Assembly (NCBI GenBank): GCA_902476265.1
Contig: CABSCP010000020.1
Span: forward strand, 1-64,000
Direction: 5' to 3'
Length of the DNA stretch: 64,000 nucleotides
DNA from: an uncultured Lachnospiraceae bacterium
GTDB taxonomy: Bacteria; Bacillota; Clostridia; Lachnospirales; Lachnospiraceae
Shown: piece after piece, positions 47,504-56,678 of the stretch
Layout: every line of letters starts with the position of its first letter
Numbering within the stretch: the first letter of the stretch is position 1
Notes under the pieces: generated by a model
Told to the model about the DNA's origin: nothing
Database searches by the model: none
The model's input: the letters and a program-made list of their open reading frames with translations, nothing else
Made by a program: the position numbers and the translations under genes

Positions 47504-48123
47504 ATAAAAGATATTTTAGAAGATATTGGCGGACAGTTGGAATCTTTATCTTTTGGCTTTTCTTAGTGGCCTATGCCTTTGGGGTGGCGAAGGAGTCTCT
47601 TAATTCACTTAACATATCGATCTGCCTGTTTGTTCTCATTTGCATGGAATATATATTGGGCTATGTTCAGGATAAAAGAGTGATAAGAAGCAACCAGAGA
47701 AAAATGGATGATCGTTTGCGAAAGAAGGAGACAGAATTGATGAGAATCAAAACACGATTAATATTGATTGGCGTTGCAGGCAGCCTGGCGTGCCTAAATG
47801 GCTGCGGGAGCAGAGAAGTACCAACAGAGGCTGTTGTAGAAAATATTACTCCTATAGAAAGCATTACTCCCACAGAAAGTATTACTTCTGCAGAAAAAGT
47901 GACAGAAGAGATGCTTCATATAGCATCCGATCCGTATAGTCTTTCTGAGGGCACAGAATACCGTTTGTATCTGCCGGAAACAGAGAAAGAAGGGCTTCCG
48001 GAAGATTTCCTCAGCCGGTATCCGGGCTGGAATTTTGCGGATGCAGACGGTAATCTTCCCGACACATTGTCTTGTTTCGGGATTTACAATGTAAAAATGG
48101 GATATGGTTTTTTTGCATATTAG
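47500..48123 (+). CDS. unidentified membrane protein with internal lipoprotein-like signal
   Basis: A 207-residue reading. Residues 12-30 and 38-57 form two membrane segments, then a Lys/Arg-rich linker. At residue 81 a Met begins what looks like a separate lipoprotein: MRIKTRLILIGVAGS and a lipobox-like LACLNGC, followed by a Thr/Glu-rich repeat (PIESITPTESIT). An AAGGAG lies 9 bases before that Met (47740), so the same frame may give a shorter lipoprotein. The start at 47500 has no clear ribosome-binding site but overlaps the preceding stop. I recognise no family. Confidence 0.5.
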   Translation: MNKRYFRRYWRTVGIFIFWLFLVAYAFGVAKESLNSLNISICLFVLICMEYILGYVQDKRVIRSNQRKMDDRLRKKETELMRIKTRLILIGVAGSLACLNGCGSREVPTEAVVENITPIESITPTESITSAEKVTEEMLHIASDPYSLSEGTEYRLYLPETEKEGLPEDFLSRYPGWNFADADGNLPDTLSCFGIYNVKMGYGFFAY

Positions 48124-48501
48124 GATTTGGTAACATTGGTATGATAAAACAAACTTACTACAATATCACAGAAAGAGAAAATTATAAATGGAAGCTGCCC
48201 ATTATCTGACAATCAACCTGATGAGCAGAGACAAAATGAAAAGAACTGCGGGCTTTTCTGGCAGACGGTATAATTACCTTATGAAATTCTGTCGGAAAGA
48301 AGAAAACTTGTGATGCAATACGATAGGCCATCTGGCAACGTTTTCCGGGTGGTTTATTTGTACTTTTTAGTATGCATATGTGTATAGGAAGAATCGAAAG
48401 AAAGATAGTTCTATTTATGAAGTTTGGCGGCTTGAGGATTCTGATTTTCGCCTGTTTTATTGTATCTAAAACATGACAGGACCTAAAAAAGCCGGTTCCG
48501 G
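48124..48501 (+). other. 378-base stretch without a supported gene
   Basis: The only frame of note is 48188-48313 (41 residues, MEAAHYLTINLMSRDK...), lacking a convincing ribosome-binding site. AT-rich spacing and scattered stops suggest decayed sequence. No hairpin or repeat of note is seen. Confidence 0.4.
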
Positions 48502-48840
48502 TTGAAAAAAAGAGCATTAAAAAATCGGATAACAGTGAAAAGGAATCTGCGCGATATGCAGGACTTCAATGGGGTAATGGGCTATCAATATACCAGCTGG
48601 TTTGATGAAGAAGGACTGGCAGTGATCAATCAGACCAACCATGGGGAAGGAAAATTCAAGTATGCCTTTTTAAAACGGGTTTTTGAAACAGAACATATTT
48701 TGGCTTTACAGACGAAACGCAATCAGTTTGTTCCGATTTTCAAAAACGAACTGAGCGTGGAAGAATTGGACGAGCTGACAGTATTTTTAAAATCTAAAAA
48801 TGAAAAAATTAAAATATGCCGTCTCCGGACTTCTGATTGA
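48502..48840 (+). pseudogene. YcxB-like C-terminal fragment
   Basis: A 112-residue frame opening at TTG with no ribosome-binding site. It ends in the pattern seen at the C-terminus of YcxB-like membrane-associated proteins (FVPIFKNELSVEELDELTVFLKSK, in short VPIFKNELSVEEL). The N-terminal membrane segments of that family are missing, so it is most likely a 5'-truncated remnant. Confidence 0.5.
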
Positions 48841-48912
48841 GAAGAAAATATATTTGTGGGATAATATAAGCGGATTCCTGCCAAAATCGAGTAGAAGGGA
48901 GGGAGAACAGGT

Positions 48913-49604
48913 ATGAAAGAGATATTGATTGTAGAAGATGATATTACGATGAATAAAATGCTTTCCGATCTATTAGCCCATGAGGGATATAAAATTACTT
49001 CTGTTTATACCGCCGGGGAAGCACAGCGCTGTTTTTTGCCGTCAAAGTATCATCTGGCTATTTTGGATATCAATCTTCCGGACGGTTCCGGCTATGAAGT
49101 CTGTAGGTTTATCAAGGAGAAAACGGACACTCCTGTCATTTTCCTGACTGCAAATGATCTGGAACAGGACATGATAAAAGGCTATGAGCTGGGGGCCGTT
49201 GATTATATCACCAAGCCATTTCCCAACGGTGTTTTACGTCATAAAGTGAAAGCCATTTTTCAAATGCTGGAACATACGGATGCGGCGCAAAACCATAGAG
49301 TTTATGATGACGGACAGCTAAAAATAGATTTTCTTCTATGCAGGCTGCTCTGAATGGGGAAAATTTAGATTTTTCTCCTTTGGAGTATCGGATGTTGGAA
49401 GTTTTTACTCAGAACAAAGGTATTTTATTGACACGCCAAAAACTGCTGGAAAAACTATGGGATTCTCAGGGTAACTATGTGGATGAGCATACATTGACGG
49501 CTACAATCAGCCGTATCAGGAGGAAAATTGAAAACGACAGCCATAAATTTATTCAGACGGTTTATGGCATGGGCTATATGTTTACCGGAGGTGGTGCCAA
49601 ATGA
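48913..49604 (+). pseudogene. response regulator broken by a one-base frameshift
   Basis: The first frame (48913-49353) encodes a full receiver domain with Asp in AILDINLPDGSG near 53 and Lys in TKPF near 102. The second frame (to 49604) continues with an intact OmpR-type winged helix (FSPLEYRMLEVF to VYGMGYMFTGG). They join perfectly if one T is added to the TTTT run at 49329-49332, giving DFSSMQAALNGE. It is therefore a recent frameshift, a phase-variable tract, or a sequencing error. Its TGA overlaps the kinase ATG. It would regulate the ABC transporter downstream. Confidence 0.85.
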
Positions 49605-50629
49605 AAAGGATACAATCGGTAAAAAAATTAATCCTTCTGATGATCGCCGGAGCAACCGTATCGTTATTTCTGCTTTGTGGTGGTATCTTTCTTATCTTTC
49701 GCAGTGTGAAGGGGGTAATTTCCTGCCTGGCGGCGGCCGCACTGTTTTTTCTGTGGGGCTATCTTCTGGTCGTTGTGCTGCAAAGCCGGTTGACCCTGTT
49801 TACGGATGATGTATGTCAAACCATTGACGATATGATGCAGGGGAGAAACCGTCCAAAAGAAATCTTTGACGAGGACACCATGTTGGACCGCATCAATCAC
49901 CAGTTATACCGGCTCTATTAGATGATGCAGGCTGACAAGAAAAATATCGAGGAACAGCGGGCCGAGCTGCAGGGCATGATTTCAGATATTTCTCATCAGG
50001 TCAAGACGCCTGCCACAAATCTGAAAATAGCGGTTTCTACGCTTCTGGAACGGGAGCTTCCACGATGTCAGCAGGAGGAATATCTCCGGTCCATGAAAAC
50101 ACAGCTGGATAAGCTGGATTTTCTTATGAGCGCTATGGTGAAGTCCTCCCGGTTAGAGACAGGAGTTATTACATTGGAAAAGCGGCAGGCTCCCATCTAC
50201 GAAACCCTGGCGGCCGCCATGGGGAGTATTTTTTTGAAGGCAGAGGAAAAACATTTACAGGTTTCCGTAGACTGTCCGGCGCATCTTCTTGTCGCCCATG
50301 ACCCTAAATGGACGGAGGAAGCCTTGTTTAATATTTTAGAAAATGCAGTCAAGTATACCCCGCCAAATGGCTCCATTCAGATTACCGTGAGCCGATGGGA
50401 GGCTTATACCAGGATTACGATCGCTGACACCGGGCGCGGCATCCCCGAGAGTCATCATGCGGCAATTTTTAAACGGTTTTACAGGGAACCGGAGGTCCAT
50501 AATATTGAGGGCATTGGGATCGGCCTGTATCTGACCAGAGAAATTGTTTCCAAACAGGGCGGCCGTGTCCAAGTCGCTTCGGCAGAAGGAGAGGGGGCAG
50601 CTTTTACGATATTTTTGCCAAATGATTAG
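49601..50629 (+). pseudogene. sensor histidine kinase interrupted by one in-frame amber codon
   Basis: The frame runs from ATG 49601 through two membrane segments (residues 10-32, 38-60) to TAG at 49919-49921, then continues in the same frame with MMQADKKNIEEQRAEL, phospho-acceptor SHQVKTPATN, N box NILENAVKYTP, G1 DTGRGIP and G2 GIGIGLYLTREI. Restoring the TAG (for example to GAG) would give a complete 342-residue kinase of the small, two-membrane-segment class that partners Bce-type transporters. Confidence 0.85.
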
Positions 50630-50722
50630 AGCAACAGGAAAGAAAATCTATATCCTGCGACATTCTCATGACCTTTGTGTTTTATCATAAGGACACAATA
50701 ACAGGAAAGGGTGGTATTTTTT

Positions 50723-51412
50723 ATGCCAGTATTACAGACGATTGATTTAAAAAAATATTACCGGAATGGTGAGAATGTGACAAAAGCTCTCGACGGCGTA
50801 AACCTGGAAATTAATGCCGGGGAATTTGTGGTGGTAGTGGGTACGTCCGGTTCCGGAAAATCTACGCTCCTTCATATGATGGGGGGACTGGACAATCCAA
50901 CATCGGGCAAGGTTATTATTAACGGCGAGGATATTTCCGGTAAAAATGAGGAGCAGCTTACGGTGTTCCGCCGCCGGCATATCGGTTTTGTATTCCAGAA
51001 CTATAACCTGGTTCCGATTCTCAATGTCTATGAAAATATTGTGCTGCCGGTCCGGCTGGATGGAAAACGGGTGGATGACAGACTGCTGCAAGAGGTGGTT
51101 GATGTGCTGGGGCTGTCCGACAAAATTGACAGTCTGCCGAATAATCTTTCCGGTGGACAGCAGCAGCGTGTATCCATCGCCCGGGCCCTGATTACGAAAC
51201 CGGAAATCATTCTGGCGGATGAACCGACGGGAAACTTAGACAGCCGTACCAGCGGGGATGTGTTATCCCTGTTTAAGGCGACCGGCATGAAGTTTCACCA
51301 GACAGTGGTAATGATCACACATAATGATGCAATTGCCCAGCTGGCAGACCGTATTATCCGGATTGAGGACGGAAGAATACAGGTGCAGGGAGGGCAGAAC
51401 CATGCTTTTTGA
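50723..51412 (+). CDS. ABC transporter ATPase (BceA-like)
   Basis: A 229-residue ATPase: Walker [14 protein letters not shown] near 39, Q-loop FQNYNLVPI, signature [15 protein letters not shown] near 139, Walker [13 protein letters not shown] and H-loop ITHND. This class energises FtsX-fold permeases that remove peptide antibiotics from membrane targets. The ATG at 50723 is preferred to a GTG at 50711, which sits in the GGGTGG ribosome-binding site. Its end overlaps the permease start by 11 bases. Confidence 0.92.
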   Translation: MPVLQTIDLKKYYRNGENVTKALDGVNLEINAGEFVVVVGTSGSGKSTLLHMMGGLDNPTSGKVIINGEDISGKNEEQLTVFRRRHIGFVFQNYNLVPILNVYENIVLPVRLDGKRVDDRLLQEVVDVLGLSDKIDSLPNNLSGGQQQRVSIARALITKPEIILADEPTGNLDSRTSGDVLSLFKATGMKFHQTVVMITHNDAIAQLADRIIRIEDGRIQVQGGQNHAF

Positions 51413-54023
51413 AAACAACACAAAGGCTGTGGTAAAGCTGCTTTCAAAACGAAGCCTGCAAAAGAATAAAATACGGAATCTGGCTGCGGTTCTCGCAATT
51501 TCCATGACAGCGTTTTTGTTTACTTCCGTCATTTCCCTGGCTTTTGGCGTGAAGTCCTCCATGCTTCTTTCCCTGCAAATGGAAAAGGGCAGCAAAGCCG
51601 ATGGCAGTCTTGGTTACATGAACGAGGAACAGTTCTCTAAACTGATTGACAACGACTTTGTAGAGCGTGCAGGCTGCCGGCAATTCATCGGGTATACGAC
51701 AAATTCAGCGGGCCATGCGATTGAGATTAATTATGCGGACGCTGTTCAACAGGAATTGACCTTTCAGGTGCCGACCCATGGCAGGGCGCCGCAGGCCGCA
51801 AATGAAATCGCAACCACAGACAAAGCATTGAAGGCATTGGGAGCCGAACCTGAAATTGGGGCAAACGTACCCGTTGAGTTCACCTTACGGGGACAGACAT
51901 ACCATTTTGATATGGTAGTTTCGGGCTGGTGGGAATCCACACAGGCAAGCATCAGCCTGATGACTGTCTCACAACGCTTTATGGAGGAAAACCAGGCCTT
52001 ATTTCCAAATACGTTTGCCAAAGACAAAGAGATTGCAGGAACTTATTTCTCCGCTGTGCTACTGAAAAACAAGGCCAATGTGCAGGAGCAGCTGAAAGAA
52101 TTTGCCCGCTCGGTGGGTGGAGATCCGGATGATATGTGGGCGGCCAATTACATTCAATGCACCGATGACGGTGTTACGAAAATGCTTTTGCAGCCCGCCA
52201 TGGTGGCAGCAGTCGTCGGTTTTGCACTTCTGTTTGTCGTGTGCGGTTACCTGTTGATATACAATATTTTCGATATTTCAGTTATGCAGGACGTGCGGCA
52301 ATATGGTCTGTTGCGGACGATCGGAACGTCTGCCAGGCAGATCCGAAAGATGGTCAACCGGCAGGCCGCAGCCTTGACACTGATCGGTCTGCCCATTGGT
52401 CTGGTGACCGGATTGGGGGTGGGATACCTTTTACTGCCGTTTGTGGTAAAATACATAAACAACGGGAACCGTGCAGCCATACAGTTTTCCTTGTCCCCCT
52501 TCATTTTTATCGGCGCATCCCTGTTTACCATCCTTACTGTCATCATCAGCATCAGAAAGCCGATGAAAAAAGCTTCCAGGGTTTCGCCACTGGAGGCAAT
52601 ACGGTATACGGGACAGACTTCTGTCAGGAAAAAGAGGGCAAAGCGCAGGAACGGCGCGTCCCTTTCCCATATGGCGTTTTCCAATTCCGGAAGAAATAAA
52701 CGGCGTTCCGCCTTCATTGTACTCTCCATGCTGCTGTGCATCGTGTTGTTTAATTCAGTGATTGTCATAACAGGAAGTCTGGATGTGGAGAAAGGAATCC
52801 GGCGTACCATGAAAACGGATTTTCTGGTGTATAGTTCTGCCTGTGTAAACCGGGTGACCGGTTTTGAGAGCCGCAGGGATGCGCTGCCGGCCTCCCTTGC
52901 GGAGCAGATTGAACAGCAGGCCGGTGTTACCAATGGACGGTATCTGTACCGCAATACGATTGAGGATACCGATGTGACCATCGATTATGGATTTAAAAAC
53001 CTGCAGGCGGATAAGACATGGGAATATGACGGCCGGACCTTTGCAAGCTACGAAAACGGCGCTATGGTATGGATTGCGCCGGAGGAATGCGGCCGCTTTT
53101 ACGGCAATGTCTTTGGGGCTTCGGAGAAGTTCTTTGATGATCTGATGATTTATGAGGGGGAATCTGATCCTGCGGTTTTGAAACAGAAACTGGATACCGG
53201 GGCATATGTTGTGGTTGGAGAGGCGATGAACCGGCTTACCGGGGAACCGAATCCCTCCCTGCCTTTTTATGACGACCTGAAGGTGGGAGACAAAATTACA
53301 TTTTTTAAGAGTGGTGAGCCATATAAAACCTGCACGGTTCTCGCCAGAGCCAATCTTGTCAACACGGAAATAGAGATGGACCAGTGGACAAATTCCGTGG
53401 CAAAAATTGGCGGTGATGCTCCTCTTTTATACCTGCCCGACCAAGTGTTTGCCCAACTTTATGAACAGCCGACTCTCCTGAATTTTGGATTTAATGTAAA
53501 CGGAGAAAAAACAGGGATGGCGGAATTTCTGACGGGTCTTACGGAAAGAAATCCGTCTGCCGCCTATACATCGAGTGAATTGATTGCAGGACAGCTTCAA
53601 ACGACCTGCGACATCATCTTCATGGTAGGCGGTATGATTGCGGTGATCTTTGCGCTGGCCGGTCTGGTTAATTTTACAAATATGATGGTGACCAGTATCG
53701 TGACACGAAGGCATGAGTTTGCGTCGATGCAGAGCATCGGAATGACCGGCAGGCAGCTTGGACAGATGATGATCTGGGAGGGCATCTATTATGCACTGGG
53801 GGCGGGGCTCATCGGCTGCGGTATCGCCTCTCTGTTCGGTCTGACGGTACTAAAAAGCGCTTTAAATTCGCCTTCCATGTGGTATTTTACACTGCGGTTT
53901 ACGGTGATACCCGGGGGAATCATAGCCTGTCTGTATACGATTATGGCGGTTATTGTACCGCTGATGGCGCTGAAAATATTTAATAAAGGCAGTGTAGTGG
54001 AACGGCTGCGGGAAACCGAATGA
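51402..54023 (+). CDS. FtsX-family ABC transporter permease (BceB-like, large)
   Basis: An 873-residue membrane protein with two FtsX halves. Membrane segments are at about residues 20-45, then a group near 270-390, another near 450-475 and a final group near 740-860; two large external domains lie between. The DVRQYGLLRTIGTSARQIRKM and FASMQSIGMTGRQLGQMM stretches (each quoted in part as LLRTIGTSARQI and MQSIGMTGRQL) are the coupling helices for the ATPase. ATG 51402 has AGGGAGGG 7 bases upstream. The unit is intact even though its presumed two-component regulator is broken. Confidence 0.92.
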   Translation: MLFENNTKAVVKLLSKRSLQKNKIRNLAAVLAISMTAFLFTSVISLAFGVKSSMLLSLQMEKGSKADGSLGYMNEEQFSKLIDNDFVERAGCRQFIGYTTNSAGHAIEINYADAVQQELTFQVPTHGRAPQAANEIATTDKALKALGAEPEIGANVPVEFTLRGQTYHFDMVVSGWWESTQASISLMTVSQRFMEENQALFPNTFAKDKEIAGTYFSAVLLKNKANVQEQLKEFARSVGGDPDDMWAANYIQCTDDGVTKMLLQPAMVAAVVGFALLFVVCGYLLIYNIFDISVMQDVRQYGLLRTIGTSARQIRKMVNRQAAALTLIGLPIGLVTGLGVGYLLLPFVVKYINNGNRAAIQFSLSPFIFIGASLFTILTVIISIRKPMKKASRVSPLEAIRYTGQTSVRKKRAKRRNGASLSHMAFSNSGRNKRRSAFIVLSMLLCIVLFNSVIVITGSLDVEKGIRRTMKTDFLVYSSACVNRVTGFESRRDALPASLAEQIEQQAGVTNGRYLYRNTIEDTDVTIDYGFKNLQADKTWEYDGRTFASYENGAMVWIAPEECGRFYGNVFGASEKFFDDLMIYEGESDPAVLKQKLDTGAYVVVGEAMNRLTGEPNPSLPFYDDLKVGDKITFFKSGEPYKTCTVLARANLVNTEIEMDQWTNSVAKIGGDAPLLYLPDQVFAQLYEQPTLLNFGFNVNGEKTGMAEFLTGLTERNPSAAYTSSELIAGQLQTTCDIIFMVGGMIAVIFALAGLVNFTNMMVTSIVTRRHEFASMQSIGMTGRQLGQMMIWEGIYYALGAGLIGCGIASLFGLTVLKSALNSPSMWYFTLRFTVIPGGIIACLYTIMAVIVPLMALKIFNKGSVVERLRETE

Positions 54024-54090
54024 TGAAAGCACATTCATGCCATGCAAGAGTTAATCAATAATTTATTCATGAAAGAGGAAGAAAGATAAT

Positions 54091-54762
54091 ATGAAAATTG
54101 AAAGCGAACATTTTGTTATTGAATTTAACAAAAATGAAGAGCCATGTATTAATGAAGTATTAAGTCTGTTGGAGGGCAGATATATTGCGATTACAGAGAA
54201 GTTGGGAAGTGAGTTGAAGCAGAAAGTATCTGTCAAAATATGTTCGGACAAATATGAATTGGATCGGGCTTTGGAAATGGAGAATGCTCCCGAATGGATC
54301 AGAGGAGGCATTTCAGGAGGGAAAACTGTAATCGCTTCCCCGTTAAATCCGCCGCCTGGTTCGGACTACCATAATGTGATAAACACCGTTGTACATGAGT
54401 TTGTTCACGTCCTGTTAAGAGAAATTAATACAGCAATTCCGAAGTGGCTGGATGAAGGGATTGCCTCCTTTGAAGGGAAGGATAATAATGAGGATTGGAT
54501 TAGAGATACCATCAGGAGGGGAATCAATCATCATACCGTGCCTGAGTTAGATGATCTTGACACAGGGGAAGATTATGAAAGATTCTTTGAATTAGGTGGA
54601 TATCCGTATTCCTACTCAATAATAGAATTCGTAGTAAATGTATATGGTTACAATCTTTTGATGGAATTGGTGAGACGGCCGGAAAAGCTGGAGGAAATAT
54701 TTCAGATTACAAAAGAAGAGTTCTATTGTAGATGGATTCATTATCTTGAAGAACATTATTGA
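54091..54762 (+). CDS. peptidase MA-like zinc metalloprotein
   Basis: A 223-residue protein with a gluzincin zinc site: HEFVH (His102, Glu103, His106) and the distal Glu in WLDEGIASFEG, about 20 residues later. No signal peptide is seen, so it is cytoplasmic unless exported otherwise. It belongs with compact Peptidase_MA_2 proteins; natural substrates are unknown. AAGAGGAAG precedes the ATG. Confidence 0.85.
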   Translation: MKIESEHFVIEFNKNEEPCINEVLSLLEGRYIAITEKLGSELKQKVSVKICSDKYELDRALEMENAPEWIRGGISGGKTVIASPLNPPPGSDYHNVINTVVHEFVHVLLREINTAIPKWLDEGIASFEGKDNNEDWIRDTIRRGINHHTVPELDDLDTGEDYERFFELGGYPYSYSIIEFVVNVYGYNLLMELVRRPEKLEEIFQITKEEFYCRWIHYLEEHY

Positions 54763-54914
54763 CAGATACCAGTTTCAAAACGTATTTTTCAGACTTGATG
54801 AGAATCGGAGGGTCTGTTAGCAGAAGAGAGACAGATAAAAATAAGAAATTGCTTGACTGTCACCCTGGTTTATACCTTAAACTGATCGTAAAGAAGCAGA
54901 GAAGGAGCGGTTTT

Positions 54915-55757
54915 ATGACGATTAAAGAGGTAGAAGAGAAAACAGGGCTGTCCAGGTCGAACATCCGATATTATGAAAAGGAAGGGCTGGTCATCCCTTT
55001 GCGCAATGAAAAGAACGGCTATCGGGAGTATTCACAGCAGGACGTGGAGCAAATACAGAAGATCGCGTTTCTGCGGACCCTGAATATTCCGGTTGAAACG
55101 ATCAGGGAGATAATGGCAGGAAAAACTTCCCTTTCAGAGGTTCTGAGGAAACAGGAGAATGCGCTGGAGAAGGATATTTCAGATCTGGAAAGAGCGAAGG
55201 CTCTGTGCGGGAAGATGCTCAGACAGGAGGATTTGAGTTATGAAAATCTGAACGTGCAGGAATATGCAAAAAATCTGTCATCCTACTGGGAAGAGAACAA
55301 AAAGATATTCCGGGCGGATGCCGTCAGCTTTATTTATTTATGGGGAGGCCTGGCCGTATGGGCAGGCGTGGCGGTTCTTTGCCTGCTCATCGCACTGCTG
55401 GCTTTCCCGTGGCTGCCGGAAAAGATCCCTGTACAGTGGGGAGGAGGAACGGTGAGTTCTTCGGCAGATAAAATTTTCATTTTTGCCTATCCTGCTGCGT
55501 GTGTGCTGATCCGGTTTCTGCTGCGTCCGTTTATTTGGAGACAGCTGTTTTTGAAAGGCTGGGACAGCGATACAGTGAGCGATTATATCAGCAACTTCCT
55601 GTGTTTCACAGCGCTGTCGATTGAAGGATTTACGATTTTGTTCCTGGGCGGCATTTTAACCCATATAACAGTTATTTTCGCTTTGGATGCCCTGGTATTT
55701 ATGGGAGTGCTGGTTAAAGGATGGAACCGCGTCAGTTTGTCAGGAGACGGCAGATAA
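54915..55757 (+). CDS. MerR-family regulator fused to a DUF1648-like membrane domain
   Basis: A 280-residue protein. Residues 1-70 are a MerR helix-turn-helix (TGLSRSNIRYYEKEGLV), followed by a helical coiled-coil dimerisation region. From about residue 145 there are four membrane segments, with LPEKIPVQWGGG between the first two, the DUF1648 signature also found in SdpI-type immunity proteins. It is therefore a membrane-tethered transcription factor, which presumably senses through its membrane part. ATG 54915 has AAGGAG upstream; a longer reading from 54759 is rejected. It converges on the next MerR gene with no clear terminator. Confidence 0.85.
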   Translation: MTIKEVEEKTGLSRSNIRYYEKEGLVIPLRNEKNGYREYSQQDVEQIQKIAFLRTLNIPVETIREIMAGKTSLSEVLRKQENALEKDISDLERAKALCGKMLRQEDLSYENLNVQEYAKNLSSYWEENKKIFRADAVSFIYLWGGLAVWAGVAVLCLLIALLAFPWLPEKIPVQWGGGTVSSSADKIFIFAYPAACVLIRFLLRPFIWRQLFLKGWDSDTVSDYISNFLCFTALSIEGFTILFLGGILTHITVIFALDALVFMGVLVKGWNRVSLSGDGR

Positions 55758-55777
55758 CCGGCCAAAGGGTAGAAGCC

Positions 55778-56590
55778 TTACTCTCGAATGGGAATTTCAA
55801 TTTTGGTAATGTAGTCGTCAATGGAATCAATCACCATTTCATTGATGCCCATTTCATAGGAATAGCCATACAGGGTGAGTCCGTTGCGCTGGGCGTAGTC
55901 CAGCAGTTCCTGATATTTTTCCGGCAGTTTATCCCAGCTGCCTTTGCAAAAGGCGCGCAGATATTTCCCGGCGGGACAGATGTGCAGTCCTTTCTTTTGA
56001 ACGGGTTTGGGCATTACCATAAACAGGGCGGAATAAAGGGTAAATTTTCCGGCATACAAATCTTTGACATCCAGCATGGAACCGTAAGAAGCGTCATGCA
56101 GGTGGCGGAGCCGATGCTTTTTTGCCTCGGCGATCATCATTTCAATTTCCGTTTCAGGGGAGAGGCCGGGGCCTATGTTTACCGTTGCTAAATAGCTTTT
56201 TTCCTTTTCCACAATACTGATTTGAGACAGATCGATATGCAGCAGGGAAACCATGTCCTGCCGCTGGGATAATAGCAGCTGTCTGGTGGCCTGCAGATGG
56301 GAAATCGTATGATCCAGTTCTTCTATTTTGCTACCCAGCAGGCGTTCCAGTTCGGCAGGAGAACGGTTTTCCATAAAGTCCTGTATTTCTCTGAGAGAGA
56401 CGTTCAGCTCACGGAGCAGCAGGATGGTTTCCAAAATAGAACTCTGATGACAGGTATAGTAACGGTAGCCGTTTTCCCTCACTACGGCAGGTTTTAACAG
56501 ACCGATCTCGTCATACCACATCAGGGTTTTTTTATTGATTTCATGGAGGGCGGCGAACTGGCCGATTGTATATAATTTGTTTAGAAACAT
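55778..56590 (-). CDS. MerR-family regulator with GyrI-like effector domain
   Basis: A 270-residue regulator. The helix-turn-helix (YTIGQFAALHEINKKTLMWYDEIGLLKP) begins at residue 6, quoted in part as TLMWYDEIGL; a coiled coil spans about 80-120; the rest resembles a GyrI/AraC-type effector-binding domain, as in BmrR-like multidrug sensors. ATG 56590 has AAGGAG 9 bases upstream, preferred to a longer reading. The divergent GNAT promoter carries a MerR operator, so this protein very probably activates it and controls itself. Confidence 0.88.
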   Translation of the reverse strand: MFLNKLYTIGQFAALHEINKKTLMWYDEIGLLKPAVVRENGYRYYTCHQSSILETILLLRELNVSLREIQDFMENRSPAELERLLGSKIEELDHTISHLQATRQLLLSQRQDMVSLLHIDLSQISIVEKEKSYLATVNIGPGLSPETEIEMMIAEAKKHRLRHLHDASYGSMLDVKDLYAGKFTLYSALFMVMPKPVQKKGLHICPAGKYLRAFCKGSWDKLPEKYQELLDYAQRNGLTLYGYSYEMGINEMVIDSIDDYITKIEIPIRE

Positions 56591-56603
56591 TATAAAAATC
56601 TCC

Positions 56604-56634
56604 TTGATCGTACAGTAACTGTACGGTTTATGAT
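56604..56634 (+). promoter_or_regulatory. MerR-activated promoter with 19-bp spacer
   Basis: TTGATC (56604-56609) and TATGAT (56629-56634) are 19 bases apart. A perfect dyad, CGTACAG-TAA-CTGTACG (56609-56625), fills the spacer. This lengthened spacer with central dyad is the hallmark of promoters that MerR proteins untwist to activate. Confidence 0.87.
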
Positions 56635-56678
56635 ACTCTGAAGGAACCGCAAAAACAAGAGTAAAAGGAGAAATAAAA

